Source of the DNA: Benincasa hispida
Lineage: Eukaryota > Streptophyta > Magnoliopsida > Cucurbitales > Cucurbitaceae
Direction of reading: 5' to 3'
DNA length: 64,000 bases
NCBI RefSeq assembly: GCF_009727055.1
Contig: NC_052360.1
Location: 65,398,881-65,462,880, forward strand
The position numbers were made by a program, and so were the translations under genes. Each line of letters starts with the position of its first letter. Positions within the stretch are counted from its first letter, which is position 1. Below the pieces are notes generated by a model. The model was not told the DNA's origin. It saw only the letters and a list, made by a program, of their open reading frames with translations, and made no database searches. Positions 45,122-57,317 of the stretch are shown piece after piece.

Positions 45122-46935
45122 TGTTGGATCAGTAACAACATGCAGCGAAAGAGAGCAGGATCCATAAGCACTCTAATTCATTAATTTTGGCAGAAAAGAA
45201 ACATGCTAAAACAGAGTATAATGGGTTTCAAGAAGATACCTTTGAAGAACCGTTGAAAACTTGATTTCCAGCTGCAAAATCCTCCAAATCCTTGTGCAGA
45301 CCACCACAAGATCTTCCCTACTATTCTCTTGGTGCTCTAGATTGAGTTGTGGGACTCAAAATAAGCTGAAATCAAAGGGAATTTGGAGATAGCTCACTAC
45401 AACAACCAAAAAATGAAGAACATCTTCTAAATCTGATTTTTTCAGAAAAATTCATTCGGTTGCATCATCTTCACTTCACTCCAATCCATTCAATATATTG
45501 CAGACTATCATGCAAAGAGATTTGCTGCATGGGATGCAGCTCATGCTTGGTGTAAATGAAGGAAGAGGTGGGTTTCATTGTGAGCTACTTTGAAGATGAA
45601 CATGAAAAAACCTAATTTTCAATTTTGTGTAATTTTTCAATTTCCAAAATCTATTTTGATTTTAAAATCATATTTTATTTCTAAAATAAAAATTTATTAA
45701 TTTTTAAAATTAATTTCTAATAAACTTAATAATTATTTAAACAATTTAAATAATTCTAATTAATTTAATATCCAATATTAAATTATTTTTATACAAATTC
45801 ATCTTCATATATTTAAATATATATTTTCTCCAATGTTGTTTGATTCTAATTTGAACGTTTCAAATTAACTATCACGCTACTCTAGAGCTAATCCATTTCT
45901 GAGCTAGTAGGGGGACCTCATGGACCTACAATTCATGGGCTCCAACGATCCAAGATTAATCGGCTAAACTCATTAGACCGATCTAAGCCCCATTTGTTAA
46001 CTAGTGAGTCACTCCATTAAAGCCCATAGTTGAACTCCCCTCACTATAGATATATTATGTCCACTCGATATAACCATGATTAGTAAGTCAACCCTTCACA
46101 GGTTGTTCGAAATAACGACTGGGTCAAATCTCTATTTTACTCCCGAAATTACCTCTTGTTCTTTAAGTCCCCACTGATCCTTAATGAACAATTGTTTTGT
46201 GATTGAATGAACAAAACCGAGTCCCTCTCGTGCCAATGAGAGGGCGGGGCCCCTTGTTCAAGACCCATAATCATCACTTAAGCGAACAACCTCTCTACTA
46301 TCCCGAAAGCGGGTAGGAGTGAATTCCCTCTTGCACCCTATGTCCCCAGCTATCTATCCAGTCTTATCCCTATAATGGCAGTCTTATTGAGCCGATGCTA
46401 CTGGGCGAACCCTCATCTATGCAAATCTAAGGGTAATTATGAATAAACAGGAATTCATAGTTAGCTCAGGATTAAGGTCAAGTTACCTAGGCCATCGCTT
46501 TGAAATAGTCAGTCTTAAGCAGTAAACAACGTTATAAAGTAAGAGTAACTCATTTCGTGGTCTGATCTTGTACAAACCCTTTTGCACAAGGACACCCCCA
46601 CTCCTCATGTCCAACATGAACAAATTAGGATCACATCGTTTGTAGCACTTTACAACTCCTTGTAACAACTACAGAGCGGGTTGCATCCAATAATGTTACC
46701 AAAATAAGGTACCCAACCTTATTCATATACTATAGATCATTTTGACTATTTTCTTGAATCTGATCCACTTTTATGTCTCCACATAAAGTTCAAGTACTCA
46801 TCCAATAGTCAAAGGACTTTTAGGTTTATTGGATTTCTATTCAAGCAATAGATCTATTCAAGGACACCTATATTGAATTTTTAGAATAAGTTCCATCGTT
46901 TACATACCACGAGTTTTAGGACATAAAACCCAACA
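45122..46935 (-). repeat. LTR of an iMet-primed retrotransposon (copy 1)
   Basis: 1,814 bp starting TGTTGGATC and ending ...AAAACCCAACA, with inverted TGTTGG/CCAACA termini. It is flanked on the minus-strand 3' side by the iMet primer site, so it reads as a 5' LTR of a minus-strand element. The interior is homologous to 50,300-52,348. Confidence 0.85.
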
Positions 46936-49900
46936 ACTAAGGATTTCAACTAAGTGACTTTTAGGTTTGCCTAAGAGTAACTTTTACCTTGGATAGTTAA
47001 ACCACTTTTGATCATTATCCATTAAAATATTTTACAGAGTCTTTGACCAATTTTTGCATGCTTGTAGAAAATCTATATAATTCACCTTTCCAGCTAGGTT
47101 CCCAGGTAGGGGTGTTCCATTTTCGTCAGCTTAAGAACTCTAGTCTAGACAGAACCCGCCTTAGACAAAAGGTCCCTTATAGATAGATTTAAAGCAAATT
47201 TAATCTTTTATGCCAATCAATTTAATCCTATTAAACCAATTTTAAAAGATTAATCTAGGTTACTAGACTCTTTAAAACCATTTGAACTTAGGTCTATCTC
47301 AATCCAATTTTAAAACCCTTTTAAAAAACTTCAGTTCACCCTAAGTCCACATGCAACTCTTTCTTATCGATTTTAGTTCTAATTTCCTTTATAACGCTTA
47401 TAAACGAAACAACCAAAACCACAACACAAAGCTAACACATGCAAGGCATTCATCACGATTATAAATAGCCTAAGTGTCATGCTCAATGCATTGTTCATTC
47501 ATTGTTACCTTTTTATATAACGCTTATACAAAACAACAACGAAACAAGCACAACATGCTTCCATTCACCTTTAGACTATAACACTTATAATAAAAGGATG
47601 ATGCATGATTATGCTCACTGCATGCAAAATATAACTCTTATATTTCATTATGCATGCGCATGCTTTCAAGTAATTTCTCCATGCAAGATTATAACACTTA
47701 TAATACATGATGCATGAATAATTCCACAACCTAAGGTGGGTTTTAATCTATATATCAAACACTTTCCGATATAAACACCATACATCACATGTATAATAAA
47801 AAAATGTTGATGAACCAGGTAGAATTTCCTAAAATCCACAAAAACTAAAGCTAACTATTACAAAACAAGGAATCTCCAGTTCAAATAGGCAAACTGGGTC
47901 TTGAATCATCTAGGCAAAGCAATGCGTCTCCAACCATCGTGCATGAAACTCCCCGCGATCGTGTACACAAAAGAACAAACGCTTTGCTCTATCGTTTACC
48001 AACACTTCCAGAGCTAAACGATTGTTTAGCAACGATCGTATACCTTTTACTAAGTGATGAAGCACGAGGTACGCGATCGTTTAGTGAACTTTGCACAATG
48101 CCAACCTTACACAATCGTCTAAACGACTATGATGCGGCGAAGCATCATCGCCTAAACAATCGCTGAGCAAGTGCCTTTGTATCATATACCGTGTGATCCT
48201 TTAGGTAGAACTAAGCGATGAGGCAAGCTAACTACACGATCATCTAGCGCGTGCCTTCTACTAAATGATAAGCATCAAATGCTCCCACTTCGATTGTCTA
48301 CCTCTAGCATCTACGCGATCAGGCACCAATGCTATGCGATAGAGTAAACAATTTATCCCATCATTTAGTAAATACTACACGATCGTATAGAAAAATTTAC
48401 ACGATCGTATAGAAAAATCTACACGATCGTTTAGATAAATCCCAACGATTGTTTACCTGAGGCTACACGACACGACCAACTCTTGGTCTTCTTCTTATCT
48501 GAGAACCGCATCTCCATGCTTCGAAACTTCATCACAAACGACTTGACTAACTCAAACTATTTGAATCAAATAAAGAAACGCACAAAACTGCCATCCTATA
48601 GGGGGACACTCCCAGGGTGCCTCGAGGCGATGCGCAGAAACTTTATTCAATCCAACGAGAGAGACCGTGGGATATGCTATCGCACTTCCCACTCCTACTT
48701 ACTATGAACATTCTCTCCATCCAACTTGATATTGACCTACCCAAACACCATCCTTTAGGGGGACGCTCCCAGGGTTCCACGAGGCCGATNTCCATCCAAC
48801 TTGATATTGACCTACCCAAACACCATCCTTTAGGGGGACGCTCCCAGGGTTCCACGAGGCCGATGATAGATCTCATAGTATGGACAATAAGAGAGAAATG
48901 TGAGAGGTTTAAATGAAGCATCAAATACCCCAAGTACCTCCCACTAAATGTTCTACCTAGGGGTTCATTAACCTAGACAATCCGGCTACTAATTTTAGTC
49001 TAAGTCATTTATTAAGTCTGCTAAAAAACAACTTTTGTCTCTGAAATAAAACAAGTTCAAGTAGTCACATTTAAACTCTTTAATGGACTATCCTAAGCTT
49101 GCAAGCATGCATCAAATCTATCTAATTCACCTTTCTAGTAGGTTCCCAGGTAAGGTTGTTCCGTTGCCGTCACCTTAAATACCCCAACCTAGACAAAACT
49201 CGCCTTAGACAAAAGGTCCCTTATAGATAGATTTGCTACACTTTAACCTTTTATTATTGATTTTAGTTCTAATTTCATTTTATAACCTTTATAAAAGAAA
49301 CAACTAAAATATATAGTGCCACACAACGAGGTATTTATAACGCTTATAAATATAACTCTTAATAAATAATGCATGTATAAATATAACTCTTATATTATAT
49401 AATGCATGAGCATGCACTTACGTAATTTAAATCATGCTTCTCTAAATCATAACACTTATAATAAAGAGAAGATGCATGACCAATGCATAACCTAAGGTGG
49501 GATTTTCTTATATGACATACCATATGACATAAAAAATATATCTCATGTATCAAACACAGATTAATGGACTGGATGAACCACCTCAAAATCGGAATGAAAA
49601 AATCTATCTATTACATTTTTCCACTAAGTCAACCGGTTCACAAGCGAATCAGGTCTTGAACCATCGGGTGAAGCTCCCATCATTTAGTAAACGCCTCCAA
49701 GTAAATGACCGTGTAGCACACTAGATGATAACGCGCGAATGCTAAACGATCATATAGATAACTACGAAACTGCGAAGCCCGATTGTTTAGACGATCGCTT
49801 AACACGCGATAAGTAAATGATTTACCACGCGATCTACTCCGCGATTGTATAGTTAGTAACTAAGAAATAAGGCTTGTTAAGCCATACGATTGTCTAATAC

Positions 49901-50285
49901 ACGTGCTCAAAACAGCACCCGAGTATCTGATACTCAGCGATCATCTACCCCATCTTCTACACGACCCGACCAATGCTTGATTGTCTTCATCCTCGAAGTT
50001 CAGCAACCCTTGCTTCGAAGCTTCTTCGCTAACGACTCACAGACTCAAACTAACTTTGAATACAAACTCGATAGCAGTTAATAATGGCCAAAAACGCAGG
50101 GGCCTTTACAATTAACTTGAATTGTAAAAGAATTTAACAAACCGAGGTTACATCCTAGAAACTCCATTAATCCACACAACCATAAACAAATTAACGCTTA
50201 AAACAGAGAATGGACATGCATTTACCCACCGTGAATGTAAATGCAATTCTTTGCAACAATGAATTTGGAATATAAGAAATCGAGG
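46936..50285. repeat. Two tandem diverged copies of a non-coding retroelement interior
   Basis: Landmarks repeat in order: 'ggttcccaggtagggg' (47,101) and 'ggttcccaggtaagg' (49,142); 'cttataataaa...gatgcatga' stretches; 'aacctaaggtggg' (47,730 and 49,489); CGATCGTTTAG-rich blocks (47,930-48,480 and 49,680-49,960); and a 'tgcttcgaa(a/g)ctt' block (~48,518 and ~50,011). Copies are offset by about 2.0 kb, shrinking to 1.5 kb. No gag or pol motif was found. This resembles the interior of a large non-autonomous (LARD-like) LTR element. Confidence 0.6.
48716..48864. repeat. Identical 74-bp copies on either side of a single N
   Basis: 48,716-48,789 and 48,791-48,864 are identical, with N at 48,790. 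Most likely an unmerged contig overlap at a scaffold join rather than a biological tandem repeat. Confidence 0.9.
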
Positions 50286-50298
50286 GCTCTGATACCAA
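50286..50298 (-). promoter_or_regulatory. Primer-binding site, tRNA-iMet type (second)
   Basis: TTGGTATCAGAGC on the minus strand, next to the LTR at 50,300. Confidence 0.85.
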
Positions 50299-50299
50299 T

Positions 50300-52348
50300 T
50301 GAAGGATCTCTTATATAAGAGTACCTATGAGCGGAAGCAGATCTTTCCAATTCATTGGGACAGAATTTCCACATATACATTCACACATACAGATATGCAT
50401 TAACAATGCTAAATTACTGACATGCTTAAAGGATAAATAAACAAGAGACCGAGAGAACATACCAGTTGAAGATTTTCTTCACAACAAATCTCGCTTTCGA
50501 TGGAACGGAAAGCTATCGTTCAGCAACACCCAATCGTCTACCACGAACAGTCTCCACACAAACAGATGAAGAAAAAGGACGACACCACCACTTGGAACCC
50601 TTAATATTCTTTGAGTGAGAATCCAAAGAGTGGGCTCTATTCGGATTTGGTAGAAGGGAGGAGGAAAAGAGGTCGTATACAACAATCAAGTAAGTAGGAG
50701 AAAAACTCATCTATTGTATAGACAAAATGCTTGATCGTTTAGGTGAAGTATATGATCGTGTAGGAAAAGCTAAGAGATCTTCTCTATGAGCATTTAGTAA
50801 AGCTCGGGTGCTAAATGATCGTTTAGTAAAAAATAAACAATCGTTTAGTAAGTAGTGCGCGCAGGTGTAATCGATCGTTCAGTAAACAAACAACACTATC
50901 ATATAGGCTCTGATTTACTAAGCGATGACTCTCTAGAATCACAACACACCGTGAGTTATTTAAGCATCTAAAAACGATTCTTAATCTTACTCATCAGTTA
51001 CGAAAACAGAAGAGATGTCAGCCAATTATCCCATAACTGTCCAATTAATAAATAATAAATATAATCACATTATATTAATAACCTATGGTTTAATATCATA
51101 TATTAACCATAGTATTTTTTCTCCATTAGATATAAATCATATTTATATCCAATTTCCTCCAAATTAATATATCTCATACATAAAGTCAATTATGTCATAT
51201 ATAATTAACTAGTTCAATTATATCATATATAATCAAACTCCCTCTTGTCAATTTGAACATTACAAACTGACCTAAAAACTTATTCTCAACTTGTATCCAA
51301 GCTACCAAGGGGACCTTATGGATCTATGGCTCGAAGCTCTAACAGTAGGTGAATAACTGACTAAACTTTTTAGCCACGATATCTACCATCCGTTAACTGC
51401 CAAGCATTACACTAAAGATCGACAACTGAACTCTTCTTACCACAGATATATTTTTATGTCCATCGGATATAACCAATCATCAGTACGATGACCATTCACA
51501 GATGTTCGTAAGTACAACTGGGCCAATTTATCGTTTGGCCCCTGTAGTTACATCTTACTCCTTAAGTACCACTGATCCCTTTAATGAACAATACAACATA
51601 GTCCTACTATGTGTGAACACCTCTCAGGCCATGAGAAGGTGTGTGGCACCACATCGTTCAAGCCCTGGGATCAACCCTTAAGGGAGCAATCTATCTACTT
51701 ACCACTACTTCGAGGAAGGAGTGAACTCCATCTTGTGTAGCTGAGTTCTCAACTCCCAAATCAGACGAATCCCCAAAGTGGTAGGTTTGTGTTGGTGCTC
51801 TGACCACTTACACCCAAGAAAATCAAAGGACCACCCTCAATGGTAGGAGTTCCCAACTCACTCAGGATTGAGGTCATGTTACTTATGGTCATCCTAATGA
51901 AGTAAAGTCTCTGTCATGAACGAGGTTATATGATGAGACGTTAACACTTCGTGGTCAGGTCTTATACAAACTCTTTGTATAGAACGCCCCCTACACGAAT
52001 GATCAGGATCAGACTATCTGTTACAAGTCACAACACTTGTAACTATTCCACAAAGCGGGCCGCATTCGTAGCGTTACTAGGATAAGGTTTCCCTCATATA
52101 TCCATATATTACAGACCATTTTGGTTATCACTTAAGACTTGATCCACTTGTATGTCACCACATACATGCTTAAGTTATATAAAGACAACCAGGGATGATA
52201 GTTTATTGGTTTATGGTAAAGCAAATAAAACATCCAATGTGCAAAGTTAAGAAGTGAAGTAAATATAATATATTATACATCACAAGCGTTCGTACAAAAT
52301 GTGTTTACAAACTACAGGACACAAGACTTTAAAGCATCAACCCTAACA
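50300..52348 (-). repeat. LTR of an iMet-primed retrotransposon (copy 2)
   Basis: About 2.05 kb starting TGAAGGATC and ending ...CCCTAACA. Homologous to 45,122-46,935, and more closely to 27,263-28,979. The segment 50,710-50,960 is dense in CGATCGTTTAG variants. Confidence 0.8.
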
Positions 52349-52504
52349 TATACATGCTAAAGTTTACATACAATAACCATGAAGCTTTGTTTATTGGATA
52401 TGAGTATATGCCAGAATGAAATAACACTTATTTTATTCACAAAATAATGTGTATAATTACAAACAATGAGACTTCGGGAGAATTAGGACACTAATCCCAA
52501 CACC
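52349..52504. repeat. Short LTR-end fragment
   Basis: AT-rich, ending 'ctaatcccaaca', directly before copia coding sequence. Probably the end of another LTR; the family was not determined. Confidence 0.4.
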
Positions 52505-53316
52505 AGTGTCTCTTACCAGGATTAGACATATATCTACTAACTAAGCTAGTTGAATATGAGAGATCAGGTCTGGTAGAAATCATTAAATATATTGGGTTTC
52601 CGACTGCTTGACTATAGGGTATGACAACCATCTGTTCTGATGTTTTTAGTTAGAGTCTTTAAGAGAGTTAGCTGAGGAAAGCTTGAAGTGTTGAGCAATA
52701 GGTAAGCTCACAGGTTTAACATAATTCATATTGAACCTTTTAAGGATCTTCTCACAGTAATTGGACTGATTGATGCTTAGAATAGACTCCTCTCTATTCC
52801 TTTGGATCTCAATTCCTAGGACCTTACTTGCTTCTCCCAAGTCCTTCATATAAAACCCCGTTTTTAAGAGGTTTTTAACATGGGTTAGATCTTCTTTGGA
52901 CCTACCTGCCAGTAACATATCATCTACATATATGAGTAGGTAAACTTTGCCCTTGTAAGAACCTGTATTTACATAAACACATATGTCAAATGAACTTCTT
53001 TTGAATCCAATGCTAGAAATATAGTCATTGAATCTCTTGTACCAGCATCTAGGTTATTGTTTTAACCCATATATTGACTTATTGAGTAAACAATATAGAT
53101 TTTCTTTTCCTTTTACTTCAAATTCTTTAGGTTGCATCATATAGATTGTCTCCTCTAGATGTCCATGAAGGAAGGTAGTTTTGACATCTAATTGATACAA
53201 TTCTAAATTATTTTGAGCAACTATGTATATAAGAAATCTTATGGAAGTTTGTTTGACAACTGGAGAGAAAATCTCTTAATATCTATTCCTTCCTTTTGAA
53301 TGAACCCCTTTGCAAC
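52505..53316 (-). pseudogene. Ty1/copia reverse transcriptase fragment (second copy of the 25-kb element)
   Basis: The minus strand matches 25,065-25,790 plus 23,200-23,290, uninterrupted here. It contains 'YVDDMLLAGRSKEDLTHVK', 'EASKVLGIEIQRN' and 'ISTRPDLSYS'. It keeps a segment deleted in the first copy next to 'CWY'. Frameshifts and stops remain. It is cut at 53,316 by insertion of the gypsy element, after the site GCAAC. Confidence 0.88.
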
Positions 53317-54974
53317 TGATGCTTATTTTTATGAAGTGAATTATGGATGATATGTGATGGTGAAATTGCGTTGAGCACTCAAGTTTCCTCAGCGGAATCC
53401 AAGTGTAAACTCCACTGAGTTTCCTGGTAAGTTCAGGGTCGAACTCGGGGACTTGTGAAAATAGGTTACATTGGTAATTTTTAGGAAAACTTTGCAGTAA
53501 CCAAATAAATAAATTGTTGGTTTGTTATTGATTCCATTAATGAAAAATAAACAAATGCGGCGGATTTGAGAATAAGCAGTTGTGTGATAGATGCTCTGAG
53601 TATACGGATGAACGGGTTGAGAAGGTCTTTAGCTAGCGTTACTTAGGAAAACGTCGAATGATGCGATCATGCTACAACCATGTACAGCAAGTCATTTTCC
53701 AATACAAATGCGATGCTCCTGGCGCGGATGCATGTGTTGAATGCAAAAGTGTCCATAGAGCTTATTTCTAAGTCTCTACTATTTTCCTATGCGATGATGC
53801 AAAATGCATAAAGGCAAGGTGACCGCATACAATCATATCCTATCTCTAGGATAAATGGGATGCGATGATAACAAATAGTGCTTATTCCTAAGCTCCTATC
53901 TCTTGATTATGCGTTCTAATTTGACTCTCTCGAGCCTAGATTCTAACCTAACCTTCCCAAGCCTAGATCCTGTCCTTAGACTACCCTTCCGAGTATCTCT
54001 AATGGACGAATAGAGCATACATAATACAAGATAATCATATAGAATGAAGATTCCCTAGTTGTGCTAGCTAAATGCTTCTTTACCCATTCAACTGATTTAC
54101 CTACTCATGTGTAAATGATAGAGAGTGAACAAATATAGAGAAGTAGATTCCATTTTGATAAATGAGTGGAGTACAAAATAACAATGGAAGTTAAATGAGA
54201 GAGCCTGGTAGAAATTTCTTGCTGATCGAGGCTTTTACACTATAAATCTCTATTCGGCTCCGAAGATGTTCCTGCTTCCGCTAGGCATCAGCCCTCTCTT
54301 TGTCCTTGAAGCTTCCGATGCTCTCCCAAGCTTACTAAAACGATTTGTCAGCACCACCTTCCTCTCTCACGCCCGCCTTAAAACGAAAGGAAAACTATGA
54401 ACAATGACGTGTGACCCGAAGTATTAAATTTTGAACTGCTGAAACCCTTTTCTGAGGGTTGCCCTTGATATTTATAGAAAATCCAAGGTGAACGGCGGCT
54501 TCTCTCTCATGATTGCACAGACGGGATGGCTTTAATTCCCCTGACTGATACATCGAATAATTGTCACCGAAAAGCTGAATGTACTTATTATCGTTAGCGG
54601 CTGTCAACTTAATTCGGATTGGACTGCCATCAGCTTTCTGTCCCATCGCGATTAATTAGCCTTTCACCCAGATGCGCGCCGACCAAGTTGCAGCAATCCT
54701 TCTTGGGTGAATGTTTGCGAACATAATCACCGCAAAGCCTTGCAGTAGTGCTGCGCTCGACCAATGATTTCCTATGATCACAATTTCTGCCTTGCGTCAA
54801 CGCATATTTTGCATAAAAACACAAAAATCAACTGTTCCTATGCGATGAACGCATGCGGCCGCAATATAATAAACTTAATGTTTTTTGGACGCAATTTAAC
54901 ATATTTTATCAACGCAAGCCAACATTGTTTAAGAACTTAGCACTATGATTAACATGTAGTTCTGCCTGTTATCA
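53317..54974 (-). repeat. 3' LTR of the minus-strand gypsy element (family 1, copy d)
   Basis: 1,658 bp from TGATGCTTATTT to ...CTGTTATCA. It matches the 63,389 LTR closely over the visible part. Minus-strand TATAAATA box at 54,476-54,469. The polypurine tract (54,975-54,992, 'tttaaatttgaggatg' on the minus strand) abuts it. Confidence 0.9.
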
Positions 54975-55312
54975 CATCCTCAAATTTAAACAATGCTTGT
55001 CCTCAAGCATAAGCTAAAGATTTCCTTTAGCAAGTTAACCGCAATGTTCTTTTCCTAGATTTCTCAGGGCTACTTCATTCAATTCCTATATACCAAAGTT
55101 TTCTTAAGTCTTGTTCAAGTCTCCTCTCAAAATATTTCTAAGACCTAGGGACCACAAGCTTAACCTTCAAAAAGACTTTACTAACTTCCGGAACATCGCA
55201 TGATTTGTTTCAAAGCGAAAATTTTCCACCAGGGTGTCAAATGATTTTATCCTTGCATATTTCTTGACATTATTATTTTTTTTTTCTGACCTTGTGTTGA
55301 TCCAAGTGCCTT

Positions 55313-55374
55313 GCCTTCGTTTTGGCTTGCCCCCAGTGTGTCATGCAGACATCCAACTACGAGCAGTGCGCTCT
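55313..55374 (-). other. Conserved gypsy 3' motif, copy 4
   Basis: 'ccttcgttttggcttgcccc', 'gtgtgtcatgcagacatcca' and 'actacgagcag'; the best-preserved copy together with that at 55,449. Confidence 0.75.
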
Positions 55375-55448
55375 TCCTCAGACTAAACTCATACCTACAT
55401 GGCAGCGGAGTTGCGGTCATTTATTTATGCGTTGATCCCGATGACTTA

Positions 55449-55503
55449 CTTTCATTTTGGCTTTCCCCCCACGTGTGTCATACGGACATCCAACTACGGG
55501 TAA
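55449..55503 (-). other. Conserved gypsy 3' motif, copy 5
   Basis: 'ctttcattttggctttcccc', 'cgtgtgtcatacggacatcc' and 'aactacgggta'. Lies ~135 bp from copy 4 in the same orientation. Confidence 0.75.
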
Positions 55504-56280
55504 GTGCCCTTCACAACTTAACTCTTATCAACATGGGTTTCCCATTGCATTGACAGTGGAGTTGTTATTCCCAATATGTATTTATTTATTTAAATAGCAA
55601 GGTCGAAAATAAATACCCTCACCCCCAAATTTAAAATGCGGCAATGTCCTCATTGCCAAAAGATTGAGATAAGTCATGCGATGTTCATAGAATGCTTTGT
55701 AAAGAGATTTTGAAAGAAAGCTAGCAAACCCCTAGCTTCTAGAAATATTTCATGAGGTGACTATCTTAAAGGTAAGTTGACTCTAGTATATACGAAAGAA
55801 ATAGAAGCATGTTTTTCATCATTGAAATCATAATTGGCAAAGAGACATCATGCGACAACTTACTAAATTTATCCATGGCAAATGATTGCGGTAATCAAAG
55901 AGGATGCGGTGATAAATCTTTTAAAACTAAAATGCGATGCAATAGTGCAAAATTTGAAATAGAGATAAGGAATAATACACCCCCAAATTTATGCTGTCGC
56001 CCGTAGTGTGTATTGACGCATCCATTTTTGTGGCGATCTCTCTTCTTTGGATTGCGGTGATGGAGTGAGATAATTTGCTGCTTCATGTAACATCTCCGCA
56101 ATCTTGTGTCTTAATAGTTGTAAACAAACATGAGAGGGTCAAATGATTTTAAACAAAACAACATGTGTTTTTTTTTTCAGAAGTAATAATGAGTAAAATG
56201 AAGATAGATAAATGACGATTAAAGTGATGAAGGAATGAGAGTTCAAGAATTAGACAAAGGGTATTCCGGGTTTTTCAGCT

Positions 56281-57309
56281 TCACGGAGGTCATTTCTGGC
56301 TGAAAATCACCTCCGCAATATGCCTTGACTTGCTATCCATTAACCTTAAATGTACGGCTTCCATCCTCAGTGATCAACTCCACCGCGCCATGTTGGAATA
56401 TTTCTTTAATGATGAAGGGCCCGGACCAATGTGATTTTAATTTTCCTGGGAAGAGTCATAGACGTGAGTTGAAGAGTAAGACCTTTTGCCCGACTTAGAG
56501 GTTCTTACCACATATGCGTTTGTCGTGCCAGCGCTTGGTGCACTCTTTGTAAATCTTCGCGTTTTCATATGCGTTAATCCTCCATTCTTCTAGCTCGACC
56601 AGTTGTATTTTTTGCGCTTCTCCTACTTTCTTTAAATCAAAGTTCAGCTTTTTTACTGCCCACAATGCCTTATATTCCAGCTCCAGAGGTAAATGACACA
56701 CTTTACCAAATACCAACGCATATGGGAACATACCTATTGGTGTTTTGAATGCAGTCCGGTATGCCCATAACGCATCGTCAAGCTGTGCCCAATCTGTTCG
56801 TGAAGGCCTTACTACCCTTCTCAAGTATCAACTTAATTTTCTCGATTAGACTCTTCAGCCTGATCATTCGTCTGCGATGGTATGCGGTGGCCACTTTGTG
56901 GGAAAATGTTACATTTGCGCAGCAGCTTCTTGATATTATGGTTGACAAAGTGGGGACCCTTCATCACTTAATGGCACGGGGAGTGCCAAAACGAGTGAAA
57001 ATAATGTTTCTTTAGGAATATGAGAGACCGGGACCGCCGCATCGCTTGCGGCGCATGCTATTGCCTCTACCCACTTGGATACATAATCGACGGGTAATAA
57101 AATATAATGTTTACCATTCGAGGGAGGGAATGGTCCCATGAAATCAATCTCCCATACGTCGAACAATTCAAGCTCCAAGATGGTGTTCATTGGCATTGCA
57201 TGTTTCCATGAAATGTTACCTGTGTGTTGGCACCGATCACATTTCATTATGTAGTCAGCTGCATCCTTAAAAAATGTAGGCCAAAAGAATCCACTCTGTA
57301 AAACTTTAG
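56281..57309 (-). pseudogene. Gypsy integrase, main part
   Basis: The minus strand starts at the insertion point ('[12 protein letters not shown]'), then '[11 protein letters not shown]', '[20 protein letters not shown]' (first Asp) and '[13 protein letters not shown]'. A frameshift precedes the 'SDEGS' region. The C-terminal part is '[20 protein letters not shown]' and '[20 protein letters not shown]'. Several stops. The zinc-binding N-terminus is on the far side of the solo LTR at 59,003-59,165. Confidence 0.9.
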
Positions 57310-57317
57310 CGGTGGTA

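Larger units (their letters stand above)
54975..56280 (-). other. 3' non-coding region of the gypsy element
   Basis: No coding content was recognised. It contains three AAATTTGxGGxTG polypurine-like tracts (next to the LTR, ~55,617-55,633 and ~55,979-55,994). The conserved motif occurs twice (55,313-55,374 and 55,449-55,503). Layout agrees with 41,039-42,697. Confidence 0.7.

Noticed and set aside
48617..48916. 99-codon frame containing X
   Set aside because: It crosses the N and the duplicated 74-bp overlap, so it is an assembly artefact.
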